Origin: Atopobium sp.
GTDB taxonomy: Bacteria > Actinomycetota > Coriobacteriia > Coriobacteriales > Atopobiaceae
Length of the DNA stretch: 5,080 nucleotides
Direction: 5' to 3'
Assembly (NCBI GenBank): GCA_015259035.1
Contig: JABZHC010000052.1
Span: 1-5,080 of the forward strand
Both the position numbers and the translations under genes were made by a program. Each line of letters opens with the position of its first letter. Positions within the stretch are counted from its first letter, which is position 1. Under the pieces are notes generated by a model. The model ran no database searches. It was not told the origin of the DNA and was given only the letters and a program-made list of their open reading frames with translations. Below, piece after piece: positions 1 to 5,070 of the stretch.

Positions 1-2
1 TG

Positions 3-257
3 CCTCGCGCGCTCTACAAGATTGGCGAGCCAACATCAAAAAGGCAAGCAATTTTTGTTACCCTGCTTACGGTATATCTTGTTGCCGACATCCCCATGAC
101 GGTGGCGTGTTTGGCGAGAAAAGCTCAGAGAGACGCTGGTATTCCTCCGACAAACGCGTTTGAGATGTGGGTAGATACTCACTACGATGACAGCTTTGTA
201 TCTGCTCGATTCCAGAACATGACGTTTACGTCGCCAGATTCGCCTGATAAGTCGTAG
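3..257 (+). CDS. C-terminal fragment of a putative ABC-transporter type IV / CmpB-like membrane protein (partial, 5' end outside window)
   Basis: The frame is open from the left edge to a TAG at 255-257, giving the last 84 residues of a larger protein. Seen: one hydrophobic segment (about residues 16-38, from AIFVTLL to VACLA) followed by a polar tail. The tail carries PPTNAFEMWVDTHYDD and ends in FQNMTF. From family knowledge, the PF06541 group ends with a last membrane helix, then a charged stretch, a 'N..e..LD.hF.D' element and a final 'yPNMk'-like motif. The order and spacing match well here, which is the basis of the call. The transported substrate is unknown for this family, and the rest of the protein is not visible. 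The gene reads in the same direction as the desulfurase 112 bp downstream, and no U-tract terminator separates them, so read-through is possible. Without the N-terminal part the family call is moderate; that the frame is coding is more certain. Confidence 0.62.
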   Translation, partial: PRALYKIGEPTSKRQAIFVTLLTVYLVADIPMTVACLARKAQRDAGIPPTNAFEMWVDTHYDDSFVSARFQNMTFTSPDSPDKS

Positions 258-357
258 CCGTCGCGCACCGTCCACCGGCCCGCCCGACAGCAAGTCGCCG
301 ATCGTCGCAAGCACGTAACGCCGCACGCCCGTAAGCCCGCAAGACCGCGAGAAACCC
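258..357 (+). other. C-rich, T-poor intergenic stretch between the partial permease gene and the desulfurase
   Basis: This gap holds no convincing ORF, promoter or terminator. Hand counting of 261-350 gives 40 C, 24 G, 19 A and 7 T, which is about 71% GC with a strong C-over-G excess on the plus strand. That is far from the composition of the flanking genes. Such C-rich, G-poorer RNA is the kind of substrate Rho prefers, so it could be a Rho loading site after the upstream gene, but that is inference. The right half holds the short tandem repeat listed separately. Confidence 0.5.
303..350 (+). repeat. Degenerate 8-bp tandem repeat, six units
   Basis: In 8-bp register the sequence reads CGTCGCAA, GCACGTAA, CGCCGCAC, GCCCGTAA, GCCCGCAA, GACCGCGA. 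A core of CG followed by C or T and then AA (with two variants) recurs every 8 bp, and positions 4-5 are CG in all six units. The units also pair into a 16-bp period: 304-319 and 320-335 agree at 12 of 16 positions. The array stops 7 bp before the desulfurase ribosome site. Its function is unknown. It could be a decayed microsatellite, a protein-binding array or part of a 5' leader. Confidence 0.5.
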
Positions 358-363
358 AAAGGA
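358..363 (+). promoter_or_regulatory. Ribosome binding site of the cysteine desulfurase
   Basis: AAAGGA lies 6 nt before the ATG at 370. It supports that start over the second in-frame ATG at 376, which would have a 12-nt spacing. Confidence 0.7.
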
Positions 364-369
364 TTTGTA

Positions 370-1575
370 ATGCACATGCCTTCTGCAAAACCAGAACATC
401 CAACAGGCAACGTGTACCTGGACTTTGCCGCAGCTACACCTATGGATCCACGTGTAGTTGATGCAATGATTCCGTACTTCACAGCAAAGTTCTACAATCC
501 ATCAGCGCCGTATGCTCTGTCTCGCCAGGTTCGTGACGAGGTAGAACGTGCCCGCGCTGTCTTGGCGCATGCCATTGGTGCTCGTCCAGGAAACGTGGTG
601 CTCACAGCAGGTGCTACAGAGGCCAACAACCTGGCGTTTGCCCCGGTTTCAGAGGATGCGCACGTTATTGTTGACGCTATTGAGCATGAGAGTGTTCTAG
701 CGTGCGCGGGGATTTTCTCGCACAAGACACTACGCGTAGAGGCAGACGGTCGTGTGGATCCAGAGCGCGTAGCAAAAGCGCTCAAGCCAGAGACTGAGCT
801 GGTATCTATTGAGCTTGCAAACGGGGAGATTGGCACCATTCAGCCCATCCGAGAGATTTCGCAGGTGCTTGCCAAGGAGCGCTCACGCAGGCTTGCAGCG
901 GGGGAGACTCGTCCGCTGCATTTGCACGTAGACGCCTCTCAGGCTGCGGCGTACTTGAGTGTGAACGTGTCGTCTTTGGGCGTGGATATGTTGACGCTTT
1001 CTGCAGCAAAGCTTTCCGGTCCAAAGCAGGTAGGTCTCTTGTGGGCCTCCGACGATGTGCGCTTAAGGCCGCTGGTGCTCGGCGGCGGACAAGAAGGTGG
1101 TGTTCGTTCAGGTACGGAGAACGTCGCGGGCGTCATTGGTTTTGCGTGTGCTTTAGCGCTTGCTGATGAGACTCGCACTGACGAGGCAAAACGGGTTTCT
1201 CGCCTCAGAGATCAGCTGCAGACGCTGCTTTGCACAGGGTTTCCGCAGATGATTGTCTCGGGGCCAAAGAACGCCAAGCTGAGGCTTCCTAATTTGCTGC
1301 ACGTTTCTTTCCCGGGACTTGAGGCTCGCCGTCTGGTTATTTTGCTTGAGCGTCTAGGCGTGTCGGTGGGAACGGGCTCTGCCTGCGCGGCATCAAAAAT
1401 GCAAATATCTCACGTGCTTGAGGCAATTGGCGCACCGCGAGAAGTAGCAGCGGGAAGCCTCAGGCTAACGCTTGGAAGAACTACCACAGAAGACGACATC
1501 TTGTACGCAGCTTGGGCAATCGCTGAGGCTGTCAAGCAGGAGTCTGCTCGTGTAGGAGTGACATGGGAGAATTAG
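370..1575 (+). CDS. Cysteine desulfurase (PLP-dependent, class V aminotransferase fold, NifS/IscS/YrvO-like)
   Basis: A 401-residue enzyme that takes sulfur from L-cysteine, releasing alanine and forming a persulfide on its own cysteine for delivery to acceptors. Family landmarks are present in order: YLDFAAATP (about 16-24), GATEANN (81-87), IEH with His106, ANGEIGTIQPI (150-160), HVDASQ with Asp188 and Gln191, the PLP lysine Lys214 in SAAK, GGGQEGGVRSGTENVAG (238-254), and the catalytic Cys339 in GTGSAC. These sit at near-constant offsets (+2, +8, +8, +8, +11) from the E. coli IscS residues H104, D180, Q183, K206 and C328. Oddities: the residue before Lys214 is Ala where the family usually has His (SAHK), NNEIG reads NGEIG, and the C-terminal tail is shorter than in IscS. 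The 3' end overlaps mnmA by 13 bp. From knowledge of B. subtilis yrvO-mnmA, this adjacency points to a sulfur donor for tRNA 2-thiolation rather than a general Fe-S assembly enzyme. No iscU, iscR or suf genes are visible here. The enzyme class is near certain; the dedicated role is inferred. Confidence 0.95.
   Translation: MHMPSAKPEHPTGNVYLDFAAATPMDPRVVDAMIPYFTAKFYNPSAPYALSRQVRDEVERARAVLAHAIGARPGNVVLTAGATEANNLAFAPVSEDAHVIVDAIEHESVLACAGIFSHKTLRVEADGRVDPERVAKALKPETELVSIELANGEIGTIQPIREISQVLAKERSRRLAAGETRPLHLHVDASQAAAYLSVNVSSLGVDMLTLSAAKLSGPKQVGLLWASDDVRLRPLVLGGGQEGGVRSGTENVAGVIGFACALALADETRTDEAKRVSRLRDQLQTLLCTGFPQMIVSGPKNAKLRLPNLLHVSFPGLEARRLVILLERLGVSVGTGSACAASKMQISHVLEAIGAPREVAAGSLRLTLGRTTTEDDILYAAWAIAEAVKQESARVGVTWEN
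1554..1558 (+). promoter_or_regulatory. Ribosome binding site of mnmA, embedded in the desulfurase coding region
   Basis: AGGAG lies inside the last codons of the desulfurase, 4 nt before the mnmA ATG at 1563. The start precedes the desulfurase TAG (1573-1575), so ribosomes finishing the first gene are placed to start the second. This suggests translational coupling of the two proteins. Confidence 0.75.
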
Positions 1576-2648
1576 TTTACCTTGGCATGAGTGGCGGCGT
1601 TGATTCGGCGCTGTCCGCGGCCTTGCTTCTTGAGGCGGGCTATAACGTCAAGGCTATCTATATGCGTAACTGGTCAAAGGACTTGCCAGGCTTTAAGTGC
1701 CCCTGGGCAGACGACCTGGCTGATGCTGAGCGCGTGTGCGTAACGCTGGGCATTGATTTGGACGTGTGGGACTGTGAGGCCGAGTATAAGGCTACCGTTG
1801 TGGATTACCTGCTTGATGCCTATGAGCACGGCCGTACTCCTAATCCAGACGTTATGTGCAACCAGACGGTCAAGTTTGGCACCTTTGCAGAACGTGCTTT
1901 TGCAGAGGGTGCTGATTTTGTTGCAACGGGTCACTATGCACAGAACGTCCCGGGTACCAAAAAACTTTTGCGTGCCGCAGATGCTCACAAGGATCAGACG
2001 TATTTCCTATGGCGTGTACCAGGTCATTTGTTTGAACGCACGCTTTTTCCTATTGGACACATTGCCACCAAGGCAGAGGTACGCGCTCTGTGTGCGGAGC
2101 GAGGTCTGGGCATAGAAACAAAGCCAGACTCTGACGGCATTTGTTTTATTGGCCCCGTTGGCTTGCGCACGTTTTTGCTGGACACTTTTCAGAAAAAGCA
2201 GGGCGACGTCATTGAGTGGGAGACAGGTAAGGTTCTTGGCACCCACGACGGAGCATTTCTCTTTACCGTTGGCCAAAGAAAAGGCCTGAACATCGGTGGA
2301 GGTCCCGCACGCTATGTAGTAGCAACCGATACGCTTAAGAATGTGGTCTATGTAACCTCTGACCTTAACTGTCCTGCGCTCTGGACTCGTCGCATGGAGC
2401 TCTCGGACATGCATTGGATTTCTGGAGAACCTGCAGCTAACGGTAGGTATGTGGTCAGAACTCGTCACACAGGCGCGCTGGTTCCCGTAACGTTTACGCT
2501 CACAGATAATCAATGTGGATTTATTGAATTTGACCAGCCGGTAAAAACTGTTGCAGCAGGTCAATCGGCGGTTTTGTACGATGGTCAGGAAGTTTGTGGC
2601 GGTGGCATTATTGAGGCCGACAAGGGTATACTTGAGCGGTTCATGTAA
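1563..2648 (+). CDS. mnmA: tRNA-specific 2-thiouridylase MnmA
   Basis: A 361-residue enzyme, close to the usual family length of about 360-370. It activates U34 of tRNA-Lys, -Glu and -Gln with ATP and replaces the 2-oxygen with sulfur to make s2U. Seen in order: the N-terminal PP-loop SGGVDS (10-15) that binds ATP, DLADAERV (51-58), RTPNPDVMCN with the first catalytic cysteine Cys99, ATGHYA (121-126), KDQTYFLW (143-150), DSDGICFIG with the second catalytic cysteine Cys194, and TVGQRKGLNIGG (235-246) in the central domain. A C-terminal beta-barrel-like region follows. Cys99 and Cys194 correspond to E. coli Cys102 and Cys199, so both the sulfur-accepting and disulfide-forming residues are intact. 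The start is fixed by the AGGAG site and by the standard PP-loop distance from the N-terminus. The overlapping desulfurase upstream is the likely persulfide donor. No TusA-E relay genes are visible, which fits a direct transfer as described for B. subtilis, though such genes could lie elsewhere. Confidence 0.97.
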   Translation: MGELVYLGMSGGVDSALSAALLLEAGYNVKAIYMRNWSKDLPGFKCPWADDLADAERVCVTLGIDLDVWDCEAEYKATVVDYLLDAYEHGRTPNPDVMCNQTVKFGTFAERAFAEGADFVATGHYAQNVPGTKKLLRAADAHKDQTYFLWRVPGHLFERTLFPIGHIATKAEVRALCAERGLGIETKPDSDGICFIGPVGLRTFLLDTFQKKQGDVIEWETGKVLGTHDGAFLFTVGQRKGLNIGGGPARYVVATDTLKNVVYVTSDLNCPALWTRRMELSDMHWISGEPAANGRYVVRTRHTGALVPVTFTLTDNQCGFIEFDQPVKTVAAGQSAVLYDGQEVCGGGIIEADKGILERFM

Positions 2649-2743
2649 AATGAAAAGCAGTTAGGTGGCGAGAAACCCTTTGAGGTTGCATTGTTTACCT
2701 GCAAAGAGTGTTGTTTCTGTACACGTATTGTGATCCAGAGTCC
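2649..2743 (+). other. Intergenic spacer between mnmA and the flippase-like gene
   Basis: Nothing firm is visible here. There is a weak dyad, TTGCA (2686-2690) and TGCAA (2700-2704), with a 9-nt loop. A TATTGT hexamer at 2726-2731 could be a -10 element but has no acceptable -35 at 15-18 bp. No U-tract terminator follows mnmA, so the downstream gene may be read from the same transcript or from a promoter not recognised here. Confidence 0.4.
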
Positions 2744-2750
2744 AAGGAGG
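2744..2750 (+). promoter_or_regulatory. Strong ribosome binding site that sets the start of the flippase-like gene
   Basis: AAGGAGG lies 5 nt before the ATG at 2756 and is a near-perfect anti-16S match. It argues against an upstream in-frame GTG at 2708, which has no comparable site and would translate through this sequence. Confidence 0.85.
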
Positions 2751-2755
2751 TGCCC

Positions 2756-4054
2756 ATGGATCGCCCAGATGGCGCGTCTGAAACCGAGCACCCCTCATCT
2801 ACACCGAAGGTAACGGTGAAGATTGGATCTACAACCGTTAAGGGTGTTTCAACCAAAAAGCCTAAGATTAGTGTTGCTCCAACTTCTTCATCTGAGCAGG
2901 TAGAAGAGGCAAAAGAGAGCTTTGGTCAAGTTAGAAAGAGCATTCTCTTCCTCTTTGCGGTTGTAATACTGTACGCACTCTATATCGTTTTCTCTGGTCA
3001 GTTTGATGAGTTTGTTGTTGCTCTAGCAGACGTAGATACAGGTTGGCTTATTGCTGGCGCTCTTTGCTATTTTGTCTACTATTTCCTTGGTATTCTCGCC
3101 TATGTAATTTCAGTCATTACAGATCCCGAGAGTCCTGTTGGTGTCCGTGACCTGATGAGCGTTGAGGCGTCGGGCATCTTCTTCATGAACCTTACGCCAA
3201 ACGGTGCAGGAGCTGCTCCTGCTCAGATTTATCGCCTCACTCGTGCGGGTATTTCTGTGGGTCAGGCAGGAGCTTTGCAGTTCACCCGCTTTGTTATGTA
3301 CGAGGCGGGCGAGGGCATCTTTGCAGCTCTGATGCTTATCTTTAGGGCCAATTATTTCTACGAGCAATTTGGCGATGTAACCGTTATTGGCGTTATCTTG
3401 TTTGGCGCAAAGATAGTGATGGTTGCAGTTATCCTGGCCATTTGCCTGCTTCCTAAAATGGTTAAGACCGTGGGCAACTGGGGCTTAAGGCTGCTTTCAC
3501 GTCTTCGTATCGTAAAGCAGTACGATCACTGGCATGGCATCATTAACACGCAGGTAGATGAGTTCTCAAACGGCTTTAAGACTGCTGCAAAGAACATCCC
3601 AGAGATGTGCGTTGTTCTGCTTGTAACACTGCTTCAGCTTGGCTGCCTCTATGCACTGCCATACTTTGTTTTGCGAGCACTTGGCCAGCCTGCAGACCTT
3701 CTGACCTGCCTTGCATCTGGTTCAATGCTTGAGCTCTTGACCTCGGCCATTCCACTTCCTGGTGGTACTGGTGGCGCTGAGGGTGGCTTTGCCTTCCTGT
3801 TTGGCCATATGTTTGGCGAGGAAATTGCTGCAGGCTTTGTGCTTTGGCGCGCTATTGAGTATCTGCTTCCAACTATGGCCGCAAGCATGCTTTTGGGCCT
3901 TAGATCTCATGATCACGAGCCTATCTACCACAAGTGGAACCGTTTCCGCCAGCGTTTCTCTGCCTTTGTAAATGGCGAGAAAGGCGCTGTTGCTTCTACG
4001 TCACCTCGTCCAGAGACCTCTGGCATTCAAATTAAGGTAAAGCGTAAGAAGTAG
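2756..4054 (+). CDS. Flippase-like / lysylphosphatidylglycerol synthase transmembrane-domain (UPF0104, YbhN-like) integral membrane protein
   Basis: A 432-residue polytopic membrane protein. The first about 60 residues are hydrophilic, Ser/Thr/Pro/Lys-rich and likely cytoplasmic. Hydrophobic segments then fall near 62-80, 97-120, 138-150, 173-195, 208-232, 283-308, 315-335 and 345-381, followed by a basic tail. Two family signatures are clear: FFMNLTPNGAGAAPAQIYRL (142-161), equivalent to the conserved 'N.TP...G..p...y.l' element, and PLPGGTGGAEGGFAFLFG (333-350), the hallmark 'P.PGG.G..E' loop. The PF03706/COG0392 family corresponds to the flippase half of MprF and includes many stand-alone proteins thought to move or bind lipids. 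The soluble aminoacyl-transfer domain of MprF is absent, so this is not a complete LPG synthase. The actual substrate cannot be told. The gene follows mnmA by 107 bp on the same strand, with no functional link evident. Family confidence is high; function is low. Confidence 0.88.
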   Translation: MDRPDGASETEHPSSTPKVTVKIGSTTVKGVSTKKPKISVAPTSSSEQVEEAKESFGQVRKSILFLFAVVILYALYIVFSGQFDEFVVALADVDTGWLIAGALCYFVYYFLGILAYVISVITDPESPVGVRDLMSVEASGIFFMNLTPNGAGAAPAQIYRLTRAGISVGQAGALQFTRFVMYEAGEGIFAALMLIFRANYFYEQFGDVTVIGVILFGAKIVMVAVILAICLLPKMVKTVGNWGLRLLSRLRIVKQYDHWHGIINTQVDEFSNGFKTAAKNIPEMCVVLLVTLLQLGCLYALPYFVLRALGQPADLLTCLASGSMLELLTSAIPLPGGTGGAEGGFAFLFGHMFGEEIAAGFVLWRAIEYLLPTMAASMLLGLRSHDHEPIYHKWNRFRQRFSAFVNGEKGAVASTSPRPETSGIQIKVKRKK

Positions 4055-4072
4055 GGAAGAAGTAAGGAAGAA

Positions 4073-4099
4073 AAGCCAGAATGTGGCTTGATACGTATC
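4073..4099 (+). promoter_or_regulatory. Perfect hairpin followed by a 10-bp palindrome ahead of the small membrane protein gene
   Basis: AAGCCA (4073-4078) and TGGCTT (4084-4089) form a perfect 6-bp stem with the 5-nt loop GAATG. The perfect palindrome GATACGTATC (4090-4099) follows at once. No U-tract follows, so it is not a normal intrinsic terminator. The loop contains the ATG of a possible leader ORF. It could act as an RNA switch or an operator; this is inference. Confidence 0.35.
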
Positions 4100-4137
4100 T
4101 TTGCTCTATTGGACCGCTGCGTGTGCAGTACTTGTAA
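4081..4137 (+). CDS. Possible 18-residue leader peptide ORF (uncertain)
   Basis: ATG at 4081 opens a frame encoding MWLDTYLCSIGPLRVQYL and ends in TAA at 4135-4137. An AAGGAAG purine tract (4064-4070) lies 10 nt upstream and could serve as a ribosome site. The start codon sits in the loop of the 4073-4089 hairpin, and the stop lies 14 nt before the ATG of the next gene. That spacing would suit translational coupling or a leader-type control. The peptide shows no run of one amino acid that would suggest classical attenuation. A frame this short can easily arise by chance, so confidence is low. Confidence 0.22.
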   Translation: MWLDTYLCSIGPLRVQYL

Positions 4138-4151
4138 AAGAAAGCATCCTT

Positions 4152-4355
4152 ATGCGTAAACCACCAAATCCTATTTTGATTATTCTGGCACCTATTCTTA
4201 TTGCCGTTGCCGTTGGTCTTGTCTATGATCTTCAGAATTTCTTACAGGACATTCCGGAAATACGTGACAATCCAATGCTCTTAGCAGGCGTAGCTGTGTT
4301 TATACCAATGCTTGTGGCTTTGGTTAAGGACACGTTTGACGCGCACGGACTCTAG
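4152..4355 (+). CDS. Small two-helix membrane protein of unknown function
   Basis: I do not recognise this gene. From ATG 4152 it encodes 67 residues. It opens MRKPPNP, then a hydrophobic helix (about 8-25, ILIILAPILIAVAVGLV), an acidic polar loop (about 26-40, including LQDIPEIRDN), a second helix (about 42-58, MLLAGVAVFIPMLVALV), and a short tail ending KDTFDAHGL. The basic N-terminus suggests both ends face the cytoplasm, making a hairpin in the membrane. A longer frame starting with TTG at 4101 would add 17 residues. I prefer ATG 4152 because the helix then follows the N-terminus directly and a weak purine-rich site (AAAAGAAAG, 4136-4144) precedes it by 7 nt. It lies 97 bp after the flippase-like gene on the same strand, so it could be an accessory subunit of that protein, but that is only context. 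It ends 7 bp before the stop of the opposing gene. Confidence 0.6.
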   Translation: MRKPPNPILIILAPILIAVAVGLVYDLQNFLQDIPEIRDNPMLLAGVAVFIPMLVALVKDTFDAHGL

Positions 4356-4362
4356 ATGAAGG

Positions 4363-4911
4363 CTATTTTTGTTGTGTTGGCTTTGAGAAAAAGAACAGGT
4401 AAATTCCAAAGCCAAGTTTAATTGCTGCATCAATATAGGCAGTTATTGTTAGTGGGATGTCTGGAAAAATATAACCTATAGCAACATTGATGGCACAGAG
4501 TATTGCCAGATAAATCATCGATTTTCCGTGCACAAAGTAATAGAGGAAAAAGTGCAGTGCCGTGGCCATTAACGCGCCCAACCAAATAAGTCTCCAGTTT
4601 TCAGTTGCAAAAAATGGTCCACCTAATAAAAACATCAAAATAAATAAGAAAATTACCGCGTATAGAGACATTTTGTTCTGGAACTTACTTGAAGGACCAT
4701 CGGAAAACTTATTGAGAACTTTCTTATTTGTGTTTATAGATAAGAAGGCTGCAACATATCCAAAGCTAAATACGGACATATTGATAATCTGCTTTCCACC
4801 TATTACGGTAGCTGCAAAAATGATGAGAGCTACAACAATTAACCAGAGACCGCATGATTTCTTATAATTAAAGTGAAGCTTCTCGTCTTTGTTATATTCC
4901 AGAAAGTTCAT
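4363..4911 (-). CDS. AT-rich multi-pass membrane protein of unknown function (possibly DUF6609-like)
   Basis: A 182-residue protein starting MNFLEYNKDEKLHF. After a polar N-terminus of about 20 residues there are roughly six hydrophobic segments, near residues 21-38, 44-60, 82-98, 107-125, 130-150 and 157-176, ending FSKPTQQK. Distinctive stretches are SCGLWLI, GGKQIIN, SSKFQNKM, FILMFLLGGPFFA, IWLGALMATALHF, FVHGKSM and AYIDAAIKLGFGIYLF. These recall small Firmicutes membrane proteins annotated DUF6609, but that is from memory and should be tested. No catalytic motif is visible. The start is ATG at 4911 because a GAGGGAG site sits 6 nt upstream; a TTG start at 4926 would place that site inside the gene. 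Base composition is low (32-37% GC in two sampled 60-bp stretches), unlike the left-hand genes, and the orientation is opposite to all of them. This suggests later acquisition. It has its own promoter. That it is a gene is fairly sure; the function is unknown. Confidence 0.8.
   Translation of the reverse strand: MNFLEYNKDEKLHFNYKKSCGLWLIVVALIIFAATVIGGKQIINMSVFSFGYVAAFLSINTNKKVLNKFSDGPSSKFQNKMSLYAVIFLFILMFLLGGPFFATENWRLIWLGALMATALHFFLYYFVHGKSMIYLAILCAINVAIGYIFPDIPLTITAYIDAAIKLGFGIYLFFFSKPTQQK
4377..4415 (+). terminator. 9-bp perfect inverted repeat inside the 3' end of the minus-strand gene; possible weak terminator for the rightward genes
   Basis: TTGGCTTTG (4377-4385) and CAAAGCCAA (4407-4415) are exact complements separated by 21 nt. 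The dyad starts 22 bp after the stop of the rightward small membrane gene. In the plus direction it is followed only by GTTTAATT, so the U-tract is poor and the loop is long. No better terminator is visible for the plus-strand genes. The dyad may also be coincidence within coding sequence. Confidence 0.28.
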
Positions 4912-4917
4912 AAGTTT

Positions 4918-4924
4918 CTCCCTC
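4918..4924 (-). promoter_or_regulatory. Ribosome binding site of the AT-rich membrane protein gene
   Basis: Read on the minus strand this is GAGGGAG, 6 nt before the ATG at 4911-4909. It decides the start in favour of ATG 4911 over an upstream TTG at 4926. Confidence 0.75.
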
Positions 4925-4940
4925 AATCGAACGACTTGCC

Positions 4941-4969
4941 ATAATACTTCTGACCGTATGCTTTTACAA
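4941..4969 (-). promoter_or_regulatory. Sigma-70-type promoter for the minus-strand membrane protein gene
   Basis: On the minus strand, a -35 of TTGTAA (4969-4964, 4 of 6 to TTGACA) and a -10 of TATTAT (4946-4941, 5 of 6 to TATAAT) are separated by exactly 17 bp. Transcription would start near 4934, leaving a leader of about 23 nt that carries the ribosome site. Upstream on the same strand, 4980-4997 is almost all A and T, placed where an UP element would lie. This supports independent expression of the gene. Confidence 0.6.
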
Positions 4970-5021
4970 TCCAGTTGCCTATTTTTTAATAATTTTTGCT
5001 AATTGAGGGGCAAAAGACGTA

Positions 5022-5070
5022 CAGGTTTAAAAAGCAGCCACTCATTTCAAAGGCTGTGGTATTTAAACTG
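5022..5070 (-). terminator. Extended imperfect inverted repeat, possible terminator (perhaps bidirectional)
   Basis: The inner arms CAGCC (5035-5039) and GGCTG (5052-5056) enclose a 12-nt loop. Outer arms GTTTAAA (5025-5031) and TTTAAAC (5062-5068) are also complementary, and CAG/CTG at the edges pair with a one-base bulge. On the minus strand the inner stem is followed by CTTTTTAAA, a fair U-tract, so it could end transcription entering from the right. The stem is short and interrupted, so confidence is modest. It lies upstream of the minus-strand gene's promoter and would insulate that gene. Confidence 0.35.

Noticed and set aside
36..482. 148-codon minus-strand open frame across the left gap and both flanking genes
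   Set aside because: It runs antisense to the permease tail and the desulfurase start, both of which match known families. Its product has mixed, low-complexity composition and no recognisable motif; the C-rich gap happens to be stop-poor.
2703..2731. Promoter before the flippase-like gene using TATTGT at 2726
   Set aside because: No -35-like hexamer falls at a workable spacing, so I do not call it.
2708..2755. Upstream GTG start for the flippase-like gene
   Set aside because: It lacks a ribosome site and would read through the strong AAGGAGG at 2744-2750, which is ideally placed for ATG 2756.
4101..4151. TTG start adding 17 residues to the small membrane protein
   Set aside because: There is a rare start codon, no clear ribosome site, and the ATG at 4152 gives a typical N-terminus before the first helix. 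Not fully excluded.
4562..4867. 101-codon plus-strand frame antisense to the minus-strand membrane protein
   Set aside because: The opposite strand has a coherent membrane topology, a promoter and a ribosome site, whereas this frame has none and looks like its mirror.
4912..4926. TTG start adding 5 residues to the minus-strand membrane protein
   Set aside because: The GAGGGAG ribosome site would then lie within the gene; ATG 4911 is spaced correctly from it.
4994..5015. TTTTGC / GCAAAA inverted repeat with 10-nt loop
   Set aside because: It is short and AT-rich in an AT-rich tract, and expected by chance.
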